NCBI RefSeq assembly: GCF_015291625.1
Contig: NZ_CP030047.1
Coordinates: 806,001-870,000, forward strand
From: Bradyrhizobium sp. CCBAU 53421
GTDB lineage: Bacteria; Pseudomonadota; Alphaproteobacteria; Rhizobiales; Xanthobacteraceae
DNA: 64,000 nucleotides
Direction of reading: 5' to 3'
In this document: positions 16,865 to 25,059 of the stretch, one piece after another
Layout of the letters: every line of letters begins with the position of its first letter
Numbering within the stretch: position 1 is the stretch's first letter
Notes under the pieces: generated by a model
Told to the model about the DNA's origin: nothing
Database searches by the model: none
The model's input: only the letters and a program-made list of their open reading frames with translations
Made by a program: the position numbers and the translations under genes

Positions 16865-17443
16865 GTGAGCGTCACGCGAAGTATTTTCCTGCGCGCATTT
16901 GGCCGGCCTCGGGGTTTCCTGGGGAGGCTGGGCGGCGTGATCATGGCGCGCACCAATGCCGACTGCGGCGCGTGGGTGACGGAACTCCTTGAAATCGAAC
17001 CCGGCGACAACGTGCTGGAAGTCGGATTCGGCCCCGGCGTCGTCATTCAACGTTTGGTGAAATTGGTGTCAGTGGGGCGTGTCGCCGGCATCGATGCGTC
17101 GCAGGAGATGGTCGAGCAAGCCCGGACCCGGAACAGGGCCGCGATCCAGCACGGTCATGTCGAGTTGCGGCTCGGCTCGGTGGAGCGCCTGCCGTTCGAT
17201 GACGCGAGCTTCGACAAGGCGCTGGCGATCAACTCGATGCAGGTTTGGCCTGATGCGGCTGCCGGGCTACGGGAGATACGGCGCGTGATCAAACCGGGCG
17301 GCAGGATTGCACTCGGCTTTACGCGGTATTCCGGACAGCCCAGGGAAGGGGTGGTGGAAAAGCTCGTGACCGCCGGCTTCACGAACGCCCGCCTCGTGGA
17401 GACGGACGAGTGGTTCTGCATCCTGGCGGCAAAGCCTGACTGA
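16865..17443 (+). CDS. Class I SAM-dependent methyltransferase (Methyltransf_11 type)
   Basis: 192 residues with the Rossmann SAM motif I at VLEVGFGPGVVIQRL (about 48-62), acidic motif II (VAGIDASQEMVEQAR), the post-motif LPFDDASFDKALAINSMQVW and the IRRVIKPGGRIALGF block. The GTG start at 16865 gives an N-terminus (FGRPRGFLGRLGGVIMAR) that fits this small family, whose members carry a similar 'FG.P.G..G...G..M' stretch. The acceptor substrate is unknown. It is co-directional with the Rieske gene but 42 bases away. Confidence 0.87.
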   Translation: MSVTRSIFLRAFGRPRGFLGRLGGVIMARTNADCGAWVTELLEIEPGDNVLEVGFGPGVVIQRLVKLVSVGRVAGIDASQEMVEQARTRNRAAIQHGHVELRLGSVERLPFDDASFDKALAINSMQVWPDAAAGLREIRRVIKPGGRIALGFTRYSGQPREGVVEKLVTAGFTNARLVETDEWFCILAAKPD

Positions 17444-17474
17444 GCGGATCGCGTTGGAGAGGGACTACGTCGCT

Positions 17475-17579
17475 CGTCATTCCGGGGCGCGAACCGCGAG
17501 CCCGGAATCCATTCTTCCGCTTGGATTTGTGGCCCGATGGATTTCGGGTGCGATGCGGCGCGTCGCCCCGGAATGACGG
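17475..17579. repeat. Dispersed palindromic repeat, family E (GTCATTCCGGGGCG..CGCCCCGGAATGAC)
   Basis: Arms GTCATTCCGGGGCGCGAACC and CGTCGCCCCGGAATGACGG with inner CCGGAATCC and GGATTTCGGG. The second copy is at 45020-45112. It sits between convergent genes (methyltransferase and tcuB). Confidence 0.87.
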
Positions 17580-17587
17580 CGAGAGAT

Positions 17588-18703
17588 TTACTCCGCCTTT
17601 CCCTGCACCATCATCTGCCGCTCCCGCGCGTAGCGTACCAGCGCGACGAAGCGGTAGATGCCGTGCACGAATTTTCCGTAGGGCATCGTGATGAACAGCG
17701 CGAACACCACGCCGAGATGCAACGCCAGCAGCGGGCCCATCGCGGCGGCCTCGCGCCACAGCAGCAAGGCGAGGCCGCTGATGCTGGTCAGGAACAACAT
17801 CAGGATGAACGCGGTATCCATGCCCATGGCCTGTTCGTCGACCAGCACGCGGTCGCGCTTCCATTTCTCCGACAGGAGCCCGATCGGGCCGACCACGAGG
17901 CCGATGCCGCCGAGCGTGCCGAGCACGACGGGAAGGTCCCACCACGAATAGGGCGCCTCGCGCGCCAGCAGGTAGTGATACAGCGTGCCGACGCAGGTCG
18001 CGGCGAAGCACAGCGCAAAGCCGTAGAAGGTGAAATGGTGATACAGCTTGCGGCGGTCGGTCGGGTGGTCGTCCTCGTTGAAGCAGCCGACGCCGCCGCC
18101 GTCGAGATAGCGTAGCTCGCCGGCGTCGCGGACCGCCTGCAACAGCGATTTCGCATCCGTCGTCATGCCGACCGGCTCGCCGATATCCCGCCAGAACGCG
18201 CGCACGCCCATCACCAGCGCGAGGATCGCGTAGAGCAAAGCGGCGCCGAACAGCAGCGCCATCGCATTGTGCGGCATCAATTTGTAGAACGCGCCGGGAC
18301 CGGTGTGGATGCCGGTGAGCACGCCGCGGTCGTTGACCGCAGCGAAGCCGAAGATGAAGGCGGCGACGCTCAGCGCTGCGATCAGGCTGATGACCAGGCC
18401 GTTGCGCGCAAATGCGCCGGCGAAGGCGCGCGGCCAGGCATAGGCGGCGTAGGATTCGGCGCGCGCGACCGCGAGCGTCTTCGGCACATTGACGTTGAAC
18501 TCGTGCGGCGGCGAGAACTGGCAGTCGGTGTAGCAGGCGCCGCAGGCGTGGCACAGATTGGCGAGATAGTTGAGGTCGCCGTCGGAGAAGGCGCGGCGCA
18601 TCTCCATCGCGGGAAACACCGCGCACAGGCCCTCGCAATAGCGGCAGGAATTGCACACCGTCATCAGACGGTCGGCTTCCTGCAAGATCCTCGTCCCGTG
18701 CAT
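17588..18703 (-). CDS. tcuB: Tricarballylate/citrate utilization protein TcuB
   Basis: 371-residue membrane iron-sulfur protein that in Salmonella reoxidises the FADH2 of TcuA by passing electrons towards the quinone pool. Two cysteine clusters at the N-terminus (CNSCRYCEGLC and CHACGACYTDC...P) fit two 4Fe-4S centres. About six hydrophobic segments then follow, for example LVISLIAALSVAAFIFGFAAV and ALFITMPYGKFVHGIYRF. I use the ATG at 18703 (MHGTRILQEADRLM), which has GGCGGGG upstream and clears the tcuA stop; an ATG at 18733 would overlap tcuA. It is the last gene of tcuC-tcuA-tcuB. Confidence 0.9.
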   Translation of the reverse strand: MHGTRILQEADRLMTVCNSCRYCEGLCAVFPAMEMRRAFSDGDLNYLANLCHACGACYTDCQFSPPHEFNVNVPKTLAVARAESYAAYAWPRAFAGAFARNGLVISLIAALSVAAFIFGFAAVNDRGVLTGIHTGPGAFYKLMPHNAMALLFGAALLYAILALVMGVRAFWRDIGEPVGMTTDAKSLLQAVRDAGELRYLDGGGVGCFNEDDHPTDRRKLYHHFTFYGFALCFAATCVGTLYHYLLAREAPYSWWDLPVVLGTLGGIGLVVGPIGLLSEKWKRDRVLVDEQAMGMDTAFILMLFLTSISGLALLLWREAAAMGPLLALHLGVVFALFITMPYGKFVHGIYRFVALVRYARERQMMVQGKAE

Positions 18704-18719
18704 CGCGTCAGCCCCGCCT

Positions 18720-20120
18720 TCAGTTCCGCGCATTCTTCGCCGCTTCCCGCCCGGCGACCCGGCCGAACACGCTGCCGATGGTCATGCCGATGCCGGCGGC
18801 GTAGCCCTTGCCGAGCACGTTGCCGGCCATGATCTCGCCGGCGGCGAACATGTTGGCGGACGGCTTGCCGTCCTTCATCAGCATCCGCGCCTCTCTGTTC
18901 ACGCGGGTGCCGAGATAGGTGAAGGTGATGCCGGGCCGCACCGGATAGGCGAGGTAGGGTGGCGTCTCGATCTTGCGCGCCCAATGCGTCTTCGCCGGCG
19001 TGATGCCTTCGGTACGGCAGTCGTCGAGGATGGTGTGGTCGAACGTGCCCGGCTGCACCGCGGCGTTGAAGTCGGTGATGGTCTTTTCCAGCGCGGCTGC
19101 ATCGAGCTCGAGCTTGCCGGCAAGCTCGGCGATCGTCGCGCCCGCGATCGGTGGAAACAGCGTCGGCATGAAGCTGGTTACGACGGTCGAATCGAAGATG
19201 ATGTAGGCGATCTGGTCCGGCTGCGCTGCGACCAGGCGGCCCCAGATCGCGTAGCGCTTCGGCCAGATGTCCTCGCCTTCGTCGTAGAAGCGCTCGGCAT
19301 GCTTGTTGACGACGATGCCGAACACGACCGAGTCGTGGCGGGTGATGATGCCGCCGTCGAACTTCGGCGCACGTGCGTCGATCGCCACCGCATGGCATTG
19401 CGTGGGATCGCCGATCGCCTGCACGCCCTTGGCGAGCAGCATCTTGAGGATCGCGCCGCGATTATAGGGCGTGCCGCGGATCAGGAAATTGTCGGCGGCC
19501 TCGCCCCAATATTGCTTCAGCCACTCGATATTGGCCTCGAAGCCGCCGGCCGCCGCGACCAGCGTCGAGGCGCGTACCTCGGTCTTGCCGCCGACCGGCT
19601 GCTTCAGCTGCGCCGAGAGGAACATGCCGTGCTCGATCACGAGATCGATCACCTCGGCATCGTAGAGGATGTCGACGCCGAGCTCCTCGGCGGTGCGATA
19701 GAGCGCGTTCAGCATCGCGCGGCCGCCGCCGAGGAAGAACGAGTTGGTGCGGCCGAGGCTCAGCGTGCCGCCGAGCGAGGGCTGCCAGCGTACGCCCTGT
19801 TCGACGATCCAGTTCAGGATGTCCTTGGACTCGTGGATCATGAAGCGGGCCAGCTCCTCGTCGGTCTGGCCGCCGGTCACCACCAGCAAATCCTTCCAGA
19901 ACTCCTCCTCGGTGTAGGGACCGGTGAGGATCTCGGTTGCCGCGTCATGGGCGCAGCGCATGTTGCGGGTGTGGCGGGTGTTGCCGCCGCGGTAGAATTT
20001 CGGGGCGCCTTCCAGCACCAGCACGGAGGCGCCGGCGCGCCGTGCGCTGATCGCAGCACAGAGCGCGGCGTTGCCGCCGCCGATCACCAAGACGTCGAAC
20101 CTGCGCGTCAGATCAACCAT
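18720..20120 (-). CDS. tcuA: FAD-dependent tricarballylate dehydrogenase TcuA
   Basis: 466-residue flavoprotein of the succinate dehydrogenase/fumarate reductase family, which oxidises tricarballylate to cis-aconitate. The N-terminal FAD motif is DVLVIGGGNAALCAAISARRAGASVLVLE. The substrate domain has RMTHDS-like positions replaced as usual in TcuA (RHDSVVFGIVVNKHAERFYDEG). The C-terminal nucleotide-binding return is FAAGEIMAGNVLGKGYAAGIGMTIG. It is flanked by the transporter and the iron-sulfur partner, which supports the call. Closely related FAD oxidases act on other tricarboxylates, so the exact substrate is open. Confidence 0.9.
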   Translation of the reverse strand: MVDLTRRFDVLVIGGGNAALCAAISARRAGASVLVLEGAPKFYRGGNTRHTRNMRCAHDAATEILTGPYTEEEFWKDLLVVTGGQTDEELARFMIHESKDILNWIVEQGVRWQPSLGGTLSLGRTNSFFLGGGRAMLNALYRTAEELGVDILYDAEVIDLVIEHGMFLSAQLKQPVGGKTEVRASTLVAAAGGFEANIEWLKQYWGEAADNFLIRGTPYNRGAILKMLLAKGVQAIGDPTQCHAVAIDARAPKFDGGIITRHDSVVFGIVVNKHAERFYDEGEDIWPKRYAIWGRLVAAQPDQIAYIIFDSTVVTSFMPTLFPPIAGATIAELAGKLELDAAALEKTITDFNAAVQPGTFDHTILDDCRTEGITPAKTHWARKIETPPYLAYPVRPGITFTYLGTRVNREARMLMKDGKPSANMFAAGEIMAGNVLGKGYAAGIGMTIGSVFGRVAGREAAKNARN

Positions 20121-20198
20121 GCGCTCTTGTTATCGTGGTCGGCATGGAAAGCAACATGCCGGGGCAGGCGATCGGCCTGCCCCGAATGCATATGCCGA

Positions 20199-21524
20199 TC
20201 AGGCCGCGACCGTCTCGCGCTGAGCGATGGTCCGGCCACCACGATAGACGAGCAGCGCGGCGATGATGCCGAGCGCAGCGCCAAACATCAGCCAGTAGGC
20301 CGGCGAGGCCTTGTCCTGGCCGGTCATGGCGATCAGCTTGGTCGCGACGAACGGGGTCGAGGTGCCGAAGATGCCCGCCGCCAGCGCGAACGCGATCGAG
20401 AAGCAGGTGGTGCGGACATGCGCCGGCACGATCTCGACCAGGCATCCCAGCATCGTGCCGCTGTAGACGCCAAAGTAGAACGAGAACATCATCTGCACCG
20501 CTAGCAGTTTTCCGAGCGTCGGCTCATGCGACAGCCACGACAGGGCCGGGTAGGCGGTCACGAACGACAGGCCCGCGATCGCCAGCAGCACCGGCTTGCG
20601 GCCGATCCGGTCGGACACCGCGCCGCCGACCGGATTCCAGATGAAGTTGGTCACCGCAACGAGCAGGGTCACCAGCAGCGTGCCGGACGCCGACAGGTGC
20701 AGCTCCTTGCCGAAGCCCGGCGCATACACCGTGATGAAATAGAACGTCGTGGTGGTCAGGACCGCGATCATCATGCCGAGGATGACGATGCGCCAGTTCT
20801 CGATCGCCGAGGCGAACACTTCGCTGGGCGTCGGGTGCTTCTTCATGGCCAGGAACGCCGGCGTTTCCTCGAGCGAGCGCCGCAGCATGAAGATGACGGG
20901 AATGATGAGGCAGCCGACGAAGAACGGGATGCGCCACTTGGCGATGCCGCCGATCGCATCCAGGAAGGTGTCGCCCGGCATCACCTCGCGCAAGAGATAG
21001 CCGATGATCGCCGCAACGAAGATCGCGACCTGCTGGCTGGACGATTGGAACGAGGTGTAGAAGCCGCGGTTGCCGGGGGTTGCGATCTCGGAGAGATAGA
21101 CCGAGACGCCGCCCAGTTCGACACCGGCCGAAAAGCCCTGAATCAGGCGGCCGATCAGCACGATGATCGGCGCGGCAATGCCGATTGCCGCATAGCCCGG
21201 GCAGAACGCGATCACCACGGTGCCGAGCGCCATCAGCGCCAGCGTCACGATCAGGCCTTGCCGGCGGCCGATGCGGTCGATGTAGGAGCCGAGCACGATC
21301 GCGCCCACGGGGCGCATCAGCGCGCCGAGCCAAAACACGCCATAGGCATTGAGCAGCGCCGCGGTCTCGTTCTGGGCGGGGAAGAACGCTTTCGCGATGT
21401 CCTGCGCATAGAAGCCGAACAGGAAGAAGTCGAATTGCTCGAGGAAATTGCCGCTGGTCGCGCGCAGGATGGCGCCAAGACGCGACTTGATTTGCGGGAC
21501 TTGCGATGAACTCGACTGCGACAT
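20199..21524 (-). CDS. tcuC: MFS transporter, citrate/tricarballylate:proton symporter type TcuC
   Basis: 441-residue twelve-helix major facilitator protein. GGAGGAAAGGGCGTT stands just before the ATG at 21524, which is why the longer frame is rejected. Family marks are NFLEQFDFFLFGFYA in helix 1, GALMRPVGAIVLGSYIDRIGRRQG in the loop 2-3 signature, and LSEIATPGNRGFYTSFQSSSQQ. It imports the tricarboxylate oxidised by TcuA. It leads the operon, with 78 bases to tcuA. The promoter region holds two overlapping dyads (see 21580). Confidence 0.9.
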   Translation of the reverse strand: MSQSSSSQVPQIKSRLGAILRATSGNFLEQFDFFLFGFYAQDIAKAFFPAQNETAALLNAYGVFWLGALMRPVGAIVLGSYIDRIGRRQGLIVTLALMALGTVVIAFCPGYAAIGIAAPIIVLIGRLIQGFSAGVELGGVSVYLSEIATPGNRGFYTSFQSSSQQVAIFVAAIIGYLLREVMPGDTFLDAIGGIAKWRIPFFVGCLIIPVIFMLRRSLEETPAFLAMKKHPTPSEVFASAIENWRIVILGMMIAVLTTTTFYFITVYAPGFGKELHLSASGTLLVTLLVAVTNFIWNPVGGAVSDRIGRKPVLLAIAGLSFVTAYPALSWLSHEPTLGKLLAVQMMFSFYFGVYSGTMLGCLVEIVPAHVRTTCFSIAFALAAGIFGTSTPFVATKLIAMTGQDKASPAYWLMFGAALGIIAALLVYRGGRTIAQRETVAA

Positions 21525-21579
21525 AACGCCCTTTCCTCCCCGTGACAAAGCGGCCGGCGCAAATTGTCTCGCCGGCCAA

Positions 21580-21593
21580 GGCAGTTAACTGCC
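21580..21593 (-). promoter_or_regulatory. Perfect palindrome upstream of tcuC, probable operator
   Basis: GGCAGTTAACTGCC, 56 bases before the tcuC ATG. On the minus strand it is immediately preceded by TGCCGCATATGGCA, a second dyad sharing GGCA. The rest of the gap 21525-21900 contains a family A repeat (21691-21841) and no gene. The binding regulator is unknown; the LysR at 21901 is the obvious candidate. Confidence 0.55.
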
Positions 21594-21690
21594 ATATGCG
21601 GCAATTTGGCACGGCTGTCCGGCGCGACCAACCCGAAATCGCGCCGCCGCTATCGGAAAAAAGCCGTAGGTAGAAATCGAGAGCGAGGCT

Positions 21691-21841
21691 CACTTCACCT
21701 CGCCCCGCGTGCGGGGAGAGGTCGGAACGCATCTCGGATGCGTTCCGGGTGAGGGGGAGCGTCCGCGAATACGGCTATTACCGTATATGCGGAGACGGTC
21801 CCTCACCCCAACCCTCTCCCCGTAAGAACGGGGAGAGGGAG
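21691..21841. repeat. Dispersed palindromic repeat, family A variant
   Basis: Left half CCTCGCCCCGCGTGCGGGGAGAGG, then CGGAACGCATC / GATGCGTTCCGGGTGAGGG; right half CCCTCACCCC...CTCTCCCCGTAAGAACGGGGAGAG. It has the same architecture as 2533-2690 with different loop bases, and lies between the LysR gene and tcuC. Confidence 0.82.
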
Positions 21842-21900
21842 CGCTGCACGGCCGCTATTCCTTTCATCATGCCATCGCGTGCGTTGCGGCGTGCGCCGCA

Positions 21901-22800
21901 TCAGGGCGTCGCATGCGCCGCGGCGCCGAGCCAGGAGCGGAATGCGGAGAGCTTCGGTGAATCGGCGCGTCCCTGCGGCGTGACCAGATAGAAGCCGGCG
22001 TCGGCGGGCAGCGCGATCTTGAAGGGAACCACGAGCCGGCCTTTGGCGACGTCGTCCTGCACATAGGAGGTGCGGCCCATCGCGATGCCGATGCCGTCGA
22101 TCGCGGCCTGGATCGTCACGAACAGCAGGTCGAAAGTCACCCCCGGCTGCCTGGAAATGTCGGTCGGCAATCCCGCCGCGGTCAGCCACAGCCGCCAGTC
22201 GTCGCTGTTGGCGTTGCTGGTGTGCAGTAGCACGTGATCCCTGAGGTCCTCGGGGCATTTGAGCGGCTTGGTTCCCTGCAATAGCGACGGGCTGCACACC
22301 GGAAACAGTTCGTCCGCCATCAGCCAGTCCGCGCGCAGGCCTGCCCATTGGCCGCGGCCATAGCGGATCGCCGCGTCGACCTTGTCGCGCTGGAAGTCGA
22401 CCAGGCTGGTCGAGGTGGTGATGCGAACGTCGATGCCGGAATGCGCCTCCTGAAACGCCGACAGCCGCGGCAGCAGCCATTTGGCGGCGAGCGATGCCAG
22501 CGTCGAGACGGTGAGCACGTGATCGTCATCCCGGCGCAGCAGGCGGTCGGTTGCGAGCCTGAGATCGTTGAAGGCGGCGCGGACGCCGGGAAGGTATTCG
22601 GTAGCCTCCGGCGTCAGGCTCAGCGAGCGGTTCTGGCGGATGAAGAGGCGGACGCCGAGCTCTTCTTCCAGCCGCCTGATCTGATGGCTGATCGCGGTCT
22701 GCGTCACGTTCAGTTCGGACGCTGCCAGCGTGAAGCTCATGTGCCGCGCGGCGGCCTCGAACGCCCGGAGGCCGTTCAACGAAGGCAGGCGGCTGGTCAT
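21901..22800 (-). CDS. LysR-family transcriptional regulator, GcvA-like
   Basis: 299 residues. The HTH is LPSLNGLRAFEAAARHMSFTLAASELNVTQTAISHQIRRLEEELG (about 5-49), followed by a periplasmic-binding-like effector domain (VSTLASLAAKWLLPRL, AAIRYGRGQWAGL). The ATG at 22800 has GGAGG ten bases upstream; a TTG at 22818 is the longer alternative. It lies upstream of tcuC in the same direction with about 375 bases between, so it is a plausible tcu regulator, although TcuR of Salmonella is divergent. A T-N11-A dyad lies just upstream (22821). Confidence 0.9.
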   Translation of the reverse strand: MTSRLPSLNGLRAFEAAARHMSFTLAASELNVTQTAISHQIRRLEEELGVRLFIRQNRSLSLTPEATEYLPGVRAAFNDLRLATDRLLRRDDDHVLTVSTLASLAAKWLLPRLSAFQEAHSGIDVRITTSTSLVDFQRDKVDAAIRYGRGQWAGLRADWLMADELFPVCSPSLLQGTKPLKCPEDLRDHVLLHTSNANSDDWRLWLTAAGLPTDISRQPGVTFDLLFVTIQAAIDGIGIAMGRTSYVQDDVAKGRLVVPFKIALPADAGFYLVTPQGRADSPKLSAFRSWLGAAAHATP

Positions 22801-22820
22801 CCCTGGAGTGCCTCCCAATA

Positions 22821-22837
22821 CATGACTTTAATTCATG
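22821..22837. promoter_or_regulatory. LysR-type T-N11-A palindrome, probable autoregulatory site
   Basis: CATGACTTTAATTCATG: near-perfect dyad with the T-N11-A spacing expected for LysR binding, 21 bases upstream of the regulator start and about 80 bases before the DUF1127 gene on the other strand. Confidence 0.5.
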
Positions 22838-22918
22838 CGAAACGGTACAAAGTGTCGTTTGTGAACGGGTCGAATGGCGCAGATATTACCGCCAACAAGT
22901 TACCGAGAGGACCCGCAA

Positions 22919-23137
22919 ATGTCCATTTTCACCCATGAATCGATGACAAATCATCATATGCCGGATCATCATGCGTCTGGGCTTTTGAACCAGGTCGGCG
23001 AGACGCTGCATGTGTGGTGGGAGCGCTATGAGCGCCGCCGCGAGCTGTCGCAGTGGACCGAGCGCGACCTGCACGACATTGGCATGTCCCGGAGCGACAT
23101 CGTTTTCGAGACCGAGAAGCCGTTCTGGCGGGCCTGA
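22919..23137 (+). CDS. DUF1127 (YjiS-like) small protein
   Basis: 72 residues. The C-terminal half WWERYERRRELSQWTERDLHDIGMSRSDI is the DUF1127 motif: an arginine-rich amphipathic helix followed by L.DIG.SR.DI. Such small proteins are common in rhizobia, and some have RNA-related or phosphate/stress roles; this one's role is unknown. The N-terminus is His/Met-rich (MTNHHMPDHHASG). GAGAGGACCCGCAA precedes the ATG. The acetyltransferase gene follows 67 bases on and may be co-transcribed. Confidence 0.88.
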   Translation: MSIFTHESMTNHHMPDHHASGLLNQVGETLHVWWERYERRRELSQWTERDLHDIGMSRSDIVFETEKPFWRA

Positions 23138-23204
23138 CAAGGACGCCTTCGCTGGCGCCGCCTCTATAGGGGCGCCGGCCAATTCTTCACCCGAGGAGCG
23201 TGTC

Positions 23205-23828
23205 ATGACTGCGCTGCATCTCGACGACCTCAAGCAATACTCTGATGTGCTGCGCGCCAAGAACGGCAGCGAGATCAGGGTGCGTTTCGTCGAGCCGCGC
23301 GACCGCGAAGAGCTGCAGAACTACATCCGCTCGCTCTCCGCGGGGTCCCGTTACAACCGTTTCCTCGGTGCGCTGAGTGAGCTGCCGAAGACGGAGCTCG
23401 AGCGTTTCGTTCACGTCGGCGAGGCTGACCGGTTCACGGTGGTCGCGACGATGGTAGTCGATGGTTTTGAAACCATCGTCGGCGAGGCCCGCTATGCCTT
23501 CCATGCCGATACGTCGAGCGTCGAGTTCGGCCTGTCGATCGATGACCGGTGGCAGGGCCACGGCATTGGCAAGGCGCTGCTGAAGAACCTCGAATGCCGC
23601 GCGGCGTCCTTCGGAGCCGAGCGCATTTTCGGCGACACCCTGCGGTCCAACGCCACGATGATCGGCCTGGCCCGCAAGTCGGACTACGCGTTCATGCCCA
23701 GCCCCGGCGACTGGAAGCTGGTGCGCTTTGCGAAAGAGATCCACGTCGAACCGCAAGACATTCCCTGTGCCAGCTGGCGGCTTGCCGCCACTTCCCGCTC
23801 GGCCGCGATGTCCTCGCTTGCGGTTTGA
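23205..23828 (+). CDS. GNAT family N-acetyltransferase
   Basis: 207 residues. Start at the ATG at 23205, 6 bases after GAGGAGCG. The acetyl-CoA loop is DDRWQGHGIGKALLKNL (motif A, about residues 120-135), preceded by the beta-4 strand VEFGLSI. FGDTLRSNATMIGLARKSDY matches the usual 'N..M..L..K.GF' motif B. The acceptor may be a small molecule or a protein lysine; this compact form resembles the GNAT domain of bacterial Pat-like enzymes, but no cNMP or NDP-CoA-ligase domain is attached. A strong terminator follows 8 bases after the stop. Confidence 0.9.
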   Translation: MTALHLDDLKQYSDVLRAKNGSEIRVRFVEPRDREELQNYIRSLSAGSRYNRFLGALSELPKTELERFVHVGEADRFTVVATMVVDGFETIVGEARYAFHADTSSVEFGLSIDDRWQGHGIGKALLKNLECRAASFGAERIFGDTLRSNATMIGLARKSDYAFMPSPGDWKLVRFAKEIHVEPQDIPCASWRLAATSRSAAMSSLAV

Positions 23829-23835
23829 CTGACTA

Positions 23836-23877
23836 GGCCCGGTTCTGGCCCCTCCAGAACCGGGCCCTTTTCTTTTT
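23836..23877 (+). terminator. Rho-independent terminator after the GNAT gene
   Basis: A 13-base perfect stem (GGCCCGGTTCTGG with CCAGAACCGGGCC), 5-base loop, then CTTTTCTTTTT. It is one of the clearest intrinsic terminators in the window. Confidence 0.93.
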
Positions 23878-23892
23878 GATTGCTCCAACTCC

Positions 23893-23980
23893 GTAGCCCG
23901 GATGAAGCGCAGCGCAATCCGGGGCAGCCCGTACCGCGGAGAGACTTGTCCCGGATTTCGCTTCGCTGCATCCGGGCTAC
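23893..23980. repeat. Dispersed palindromic repeat, family B
   Basis: GTAGCCCGGATGAAGCGCAG at the left and CTGCATCCGGGCTAC at the right, near-identical to 13263-13351. A lone half of a family A element (CCTCTCCCACAAGGGGAGAGG, 23994-24014) follows directly. Confidence 0.87.
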
Positions 23981-24035
23981 AAGCTTGCTTCGCCTCTCCC
24001 ACAAGGGGAGAGGTGATTTGAAGGGCGCTACGCGC

Positions 24036-24866
24036 CTAGCTCCCCCTAAACACCGGCTTGCGCTTCTCGATGAAGGCCTGCACGGCCTCCTTGTGGTCGG
24101 CCGTCGTGGTGAGGCGGATCAGTCGCTCGGCCTCGTGGTCGCGCGCGGTGGCGAAGTCGAACTGCAGTGCCTCGTCGAGATTGTCCTTCATATAGCGCAG
24201 CGCCAGCGTCGGGCCCTCGGCGATCGATTTCGCCAGCGCGAACGCTTCGTCCTGCAACGTCTCGTCCGGCACCACGCGGTTGACGAGACCGATCTGCTCG
24301 CACCTTGCGGCGTCGACCTTCTCGGAGGTGAACATCAGCTCGCGGGCGCGCGAGGTGCCGACCAGGCGGGTCAGCAGCCAGGCCATGCCGTAGTCGCCGC
24401 TCAGCGCCACGCGCAGATAGCCGGTCGAGATGAAGGCGGATTGCGCCGCGATCCGGATGTCGCAGGCCATCGCGATCGCAAGGCCGGCGCCGACCGCAGG
24501 GCCAGGCAGCGCCGCAATGGTCGGCTTGCGTACCGATGCGAGCGCACCGGTCAAGAGGCGCTGGCGCTCCTGCAGGTCCGCCACCTTGTCCTCATAGGAC
24601 ATTTCGAGCTTCTTCGGGTCGCGATTGGCGCCCATGCCCTTGACGTTGCCGCCGGCGCAGAATGCCTTGCCGGCGCCGGTGACCAGCAGCACGCCGACCT
24701 CGGGGTTCTCGCCGCAGGTCCGGATCATCGTGCGCAGCGCCGGCGTCAAGGTATCCGACAGCGAGTTGCGGGCGTCCGGGCGGTTCAGCGTGATGACGGC
24801 GACGCGGTCGCGGATCACGCAGAGCAGTTCGTCGGTGCCGGTCTCGATCTTGATTTCGCTGGTCAT
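24036..24866 (-). CDS. Enoyl-CoA hydratase/isomerase family protein
   Basis: 276-residue crotonase-fold protein. The oxyanion-hole loop is KAFCAGGNVKGM, and the second is ALPGPAVGAGLAIAMACDIRIAA. The two glutamates of classical hydratases (in GGCELA and QPE) are replaced: GAGLAIA and STG. An Asp stands in SGDYG, near where PaaG-type isomerases keep their catalytic Asp. Hydratase activity is therefore doubtful, and isomerase or another crotonase reaction is possible. CGGGGGAAC precedes the ATG at 24866. It is isolated between two dispersed repeats. Confidence 0.9.
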   Translation of the reverse strand: MTSEIKIETGTDELLCVIRDRVAVITLNRPDARNSLSDTLTPALRTMIRTCGENPEVGVLLVTGAGKAFCAGGNVKGMGANRDPKKLEMSYEDKVADLQERQRLLTGALASVRKPTIAALPGPAVGAGLAIAMACDIRIAAQSAFISTGYLRVALSGDYGMAWLLTRLVGTSRARELMFTSEKVDAARCEQIGLVNRVVPDETLQDEAFALAKSIAEGPTLALRYMKDNLDEALQFDFATARDHEAERLIRLTTTADHKEAVQAFIEKRKPVFRGS

Positions 24867-24890
24867 GTTCCCCCGGGTTCAATTGTTGTC

Positions 24891-25009
24891 GTCATTGCGA
24901 GCCACCCCGTCGGCGCGTAGCGCCGCCGGATGACAGGCTCCGCGAAACAATCCATGCCAACGCGAGCGGAGAAATGGATTGCTTCGTCGCTTCGCTCCTC
25001 GCAATGACA
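24891..25009. repeat. Dispersed palindromic repeat, family F (GTCATTGCGAG..CTCGCAATGAC)
   Basis: Outer arms GTCATTGCGAGCCA and GCTCCTCGCAATGAC, inner AACAATCCATG and AATGGATTGCTTCGTCGC. It is the only copy of this family in the window and lies between two minus-strand genes. Confidence 0.82.
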
Positions 25010-25059
25010 AGCGTGGCGATTGGCATGGAGCTTACGCCGCTTGCATGATCTCCGTCATC

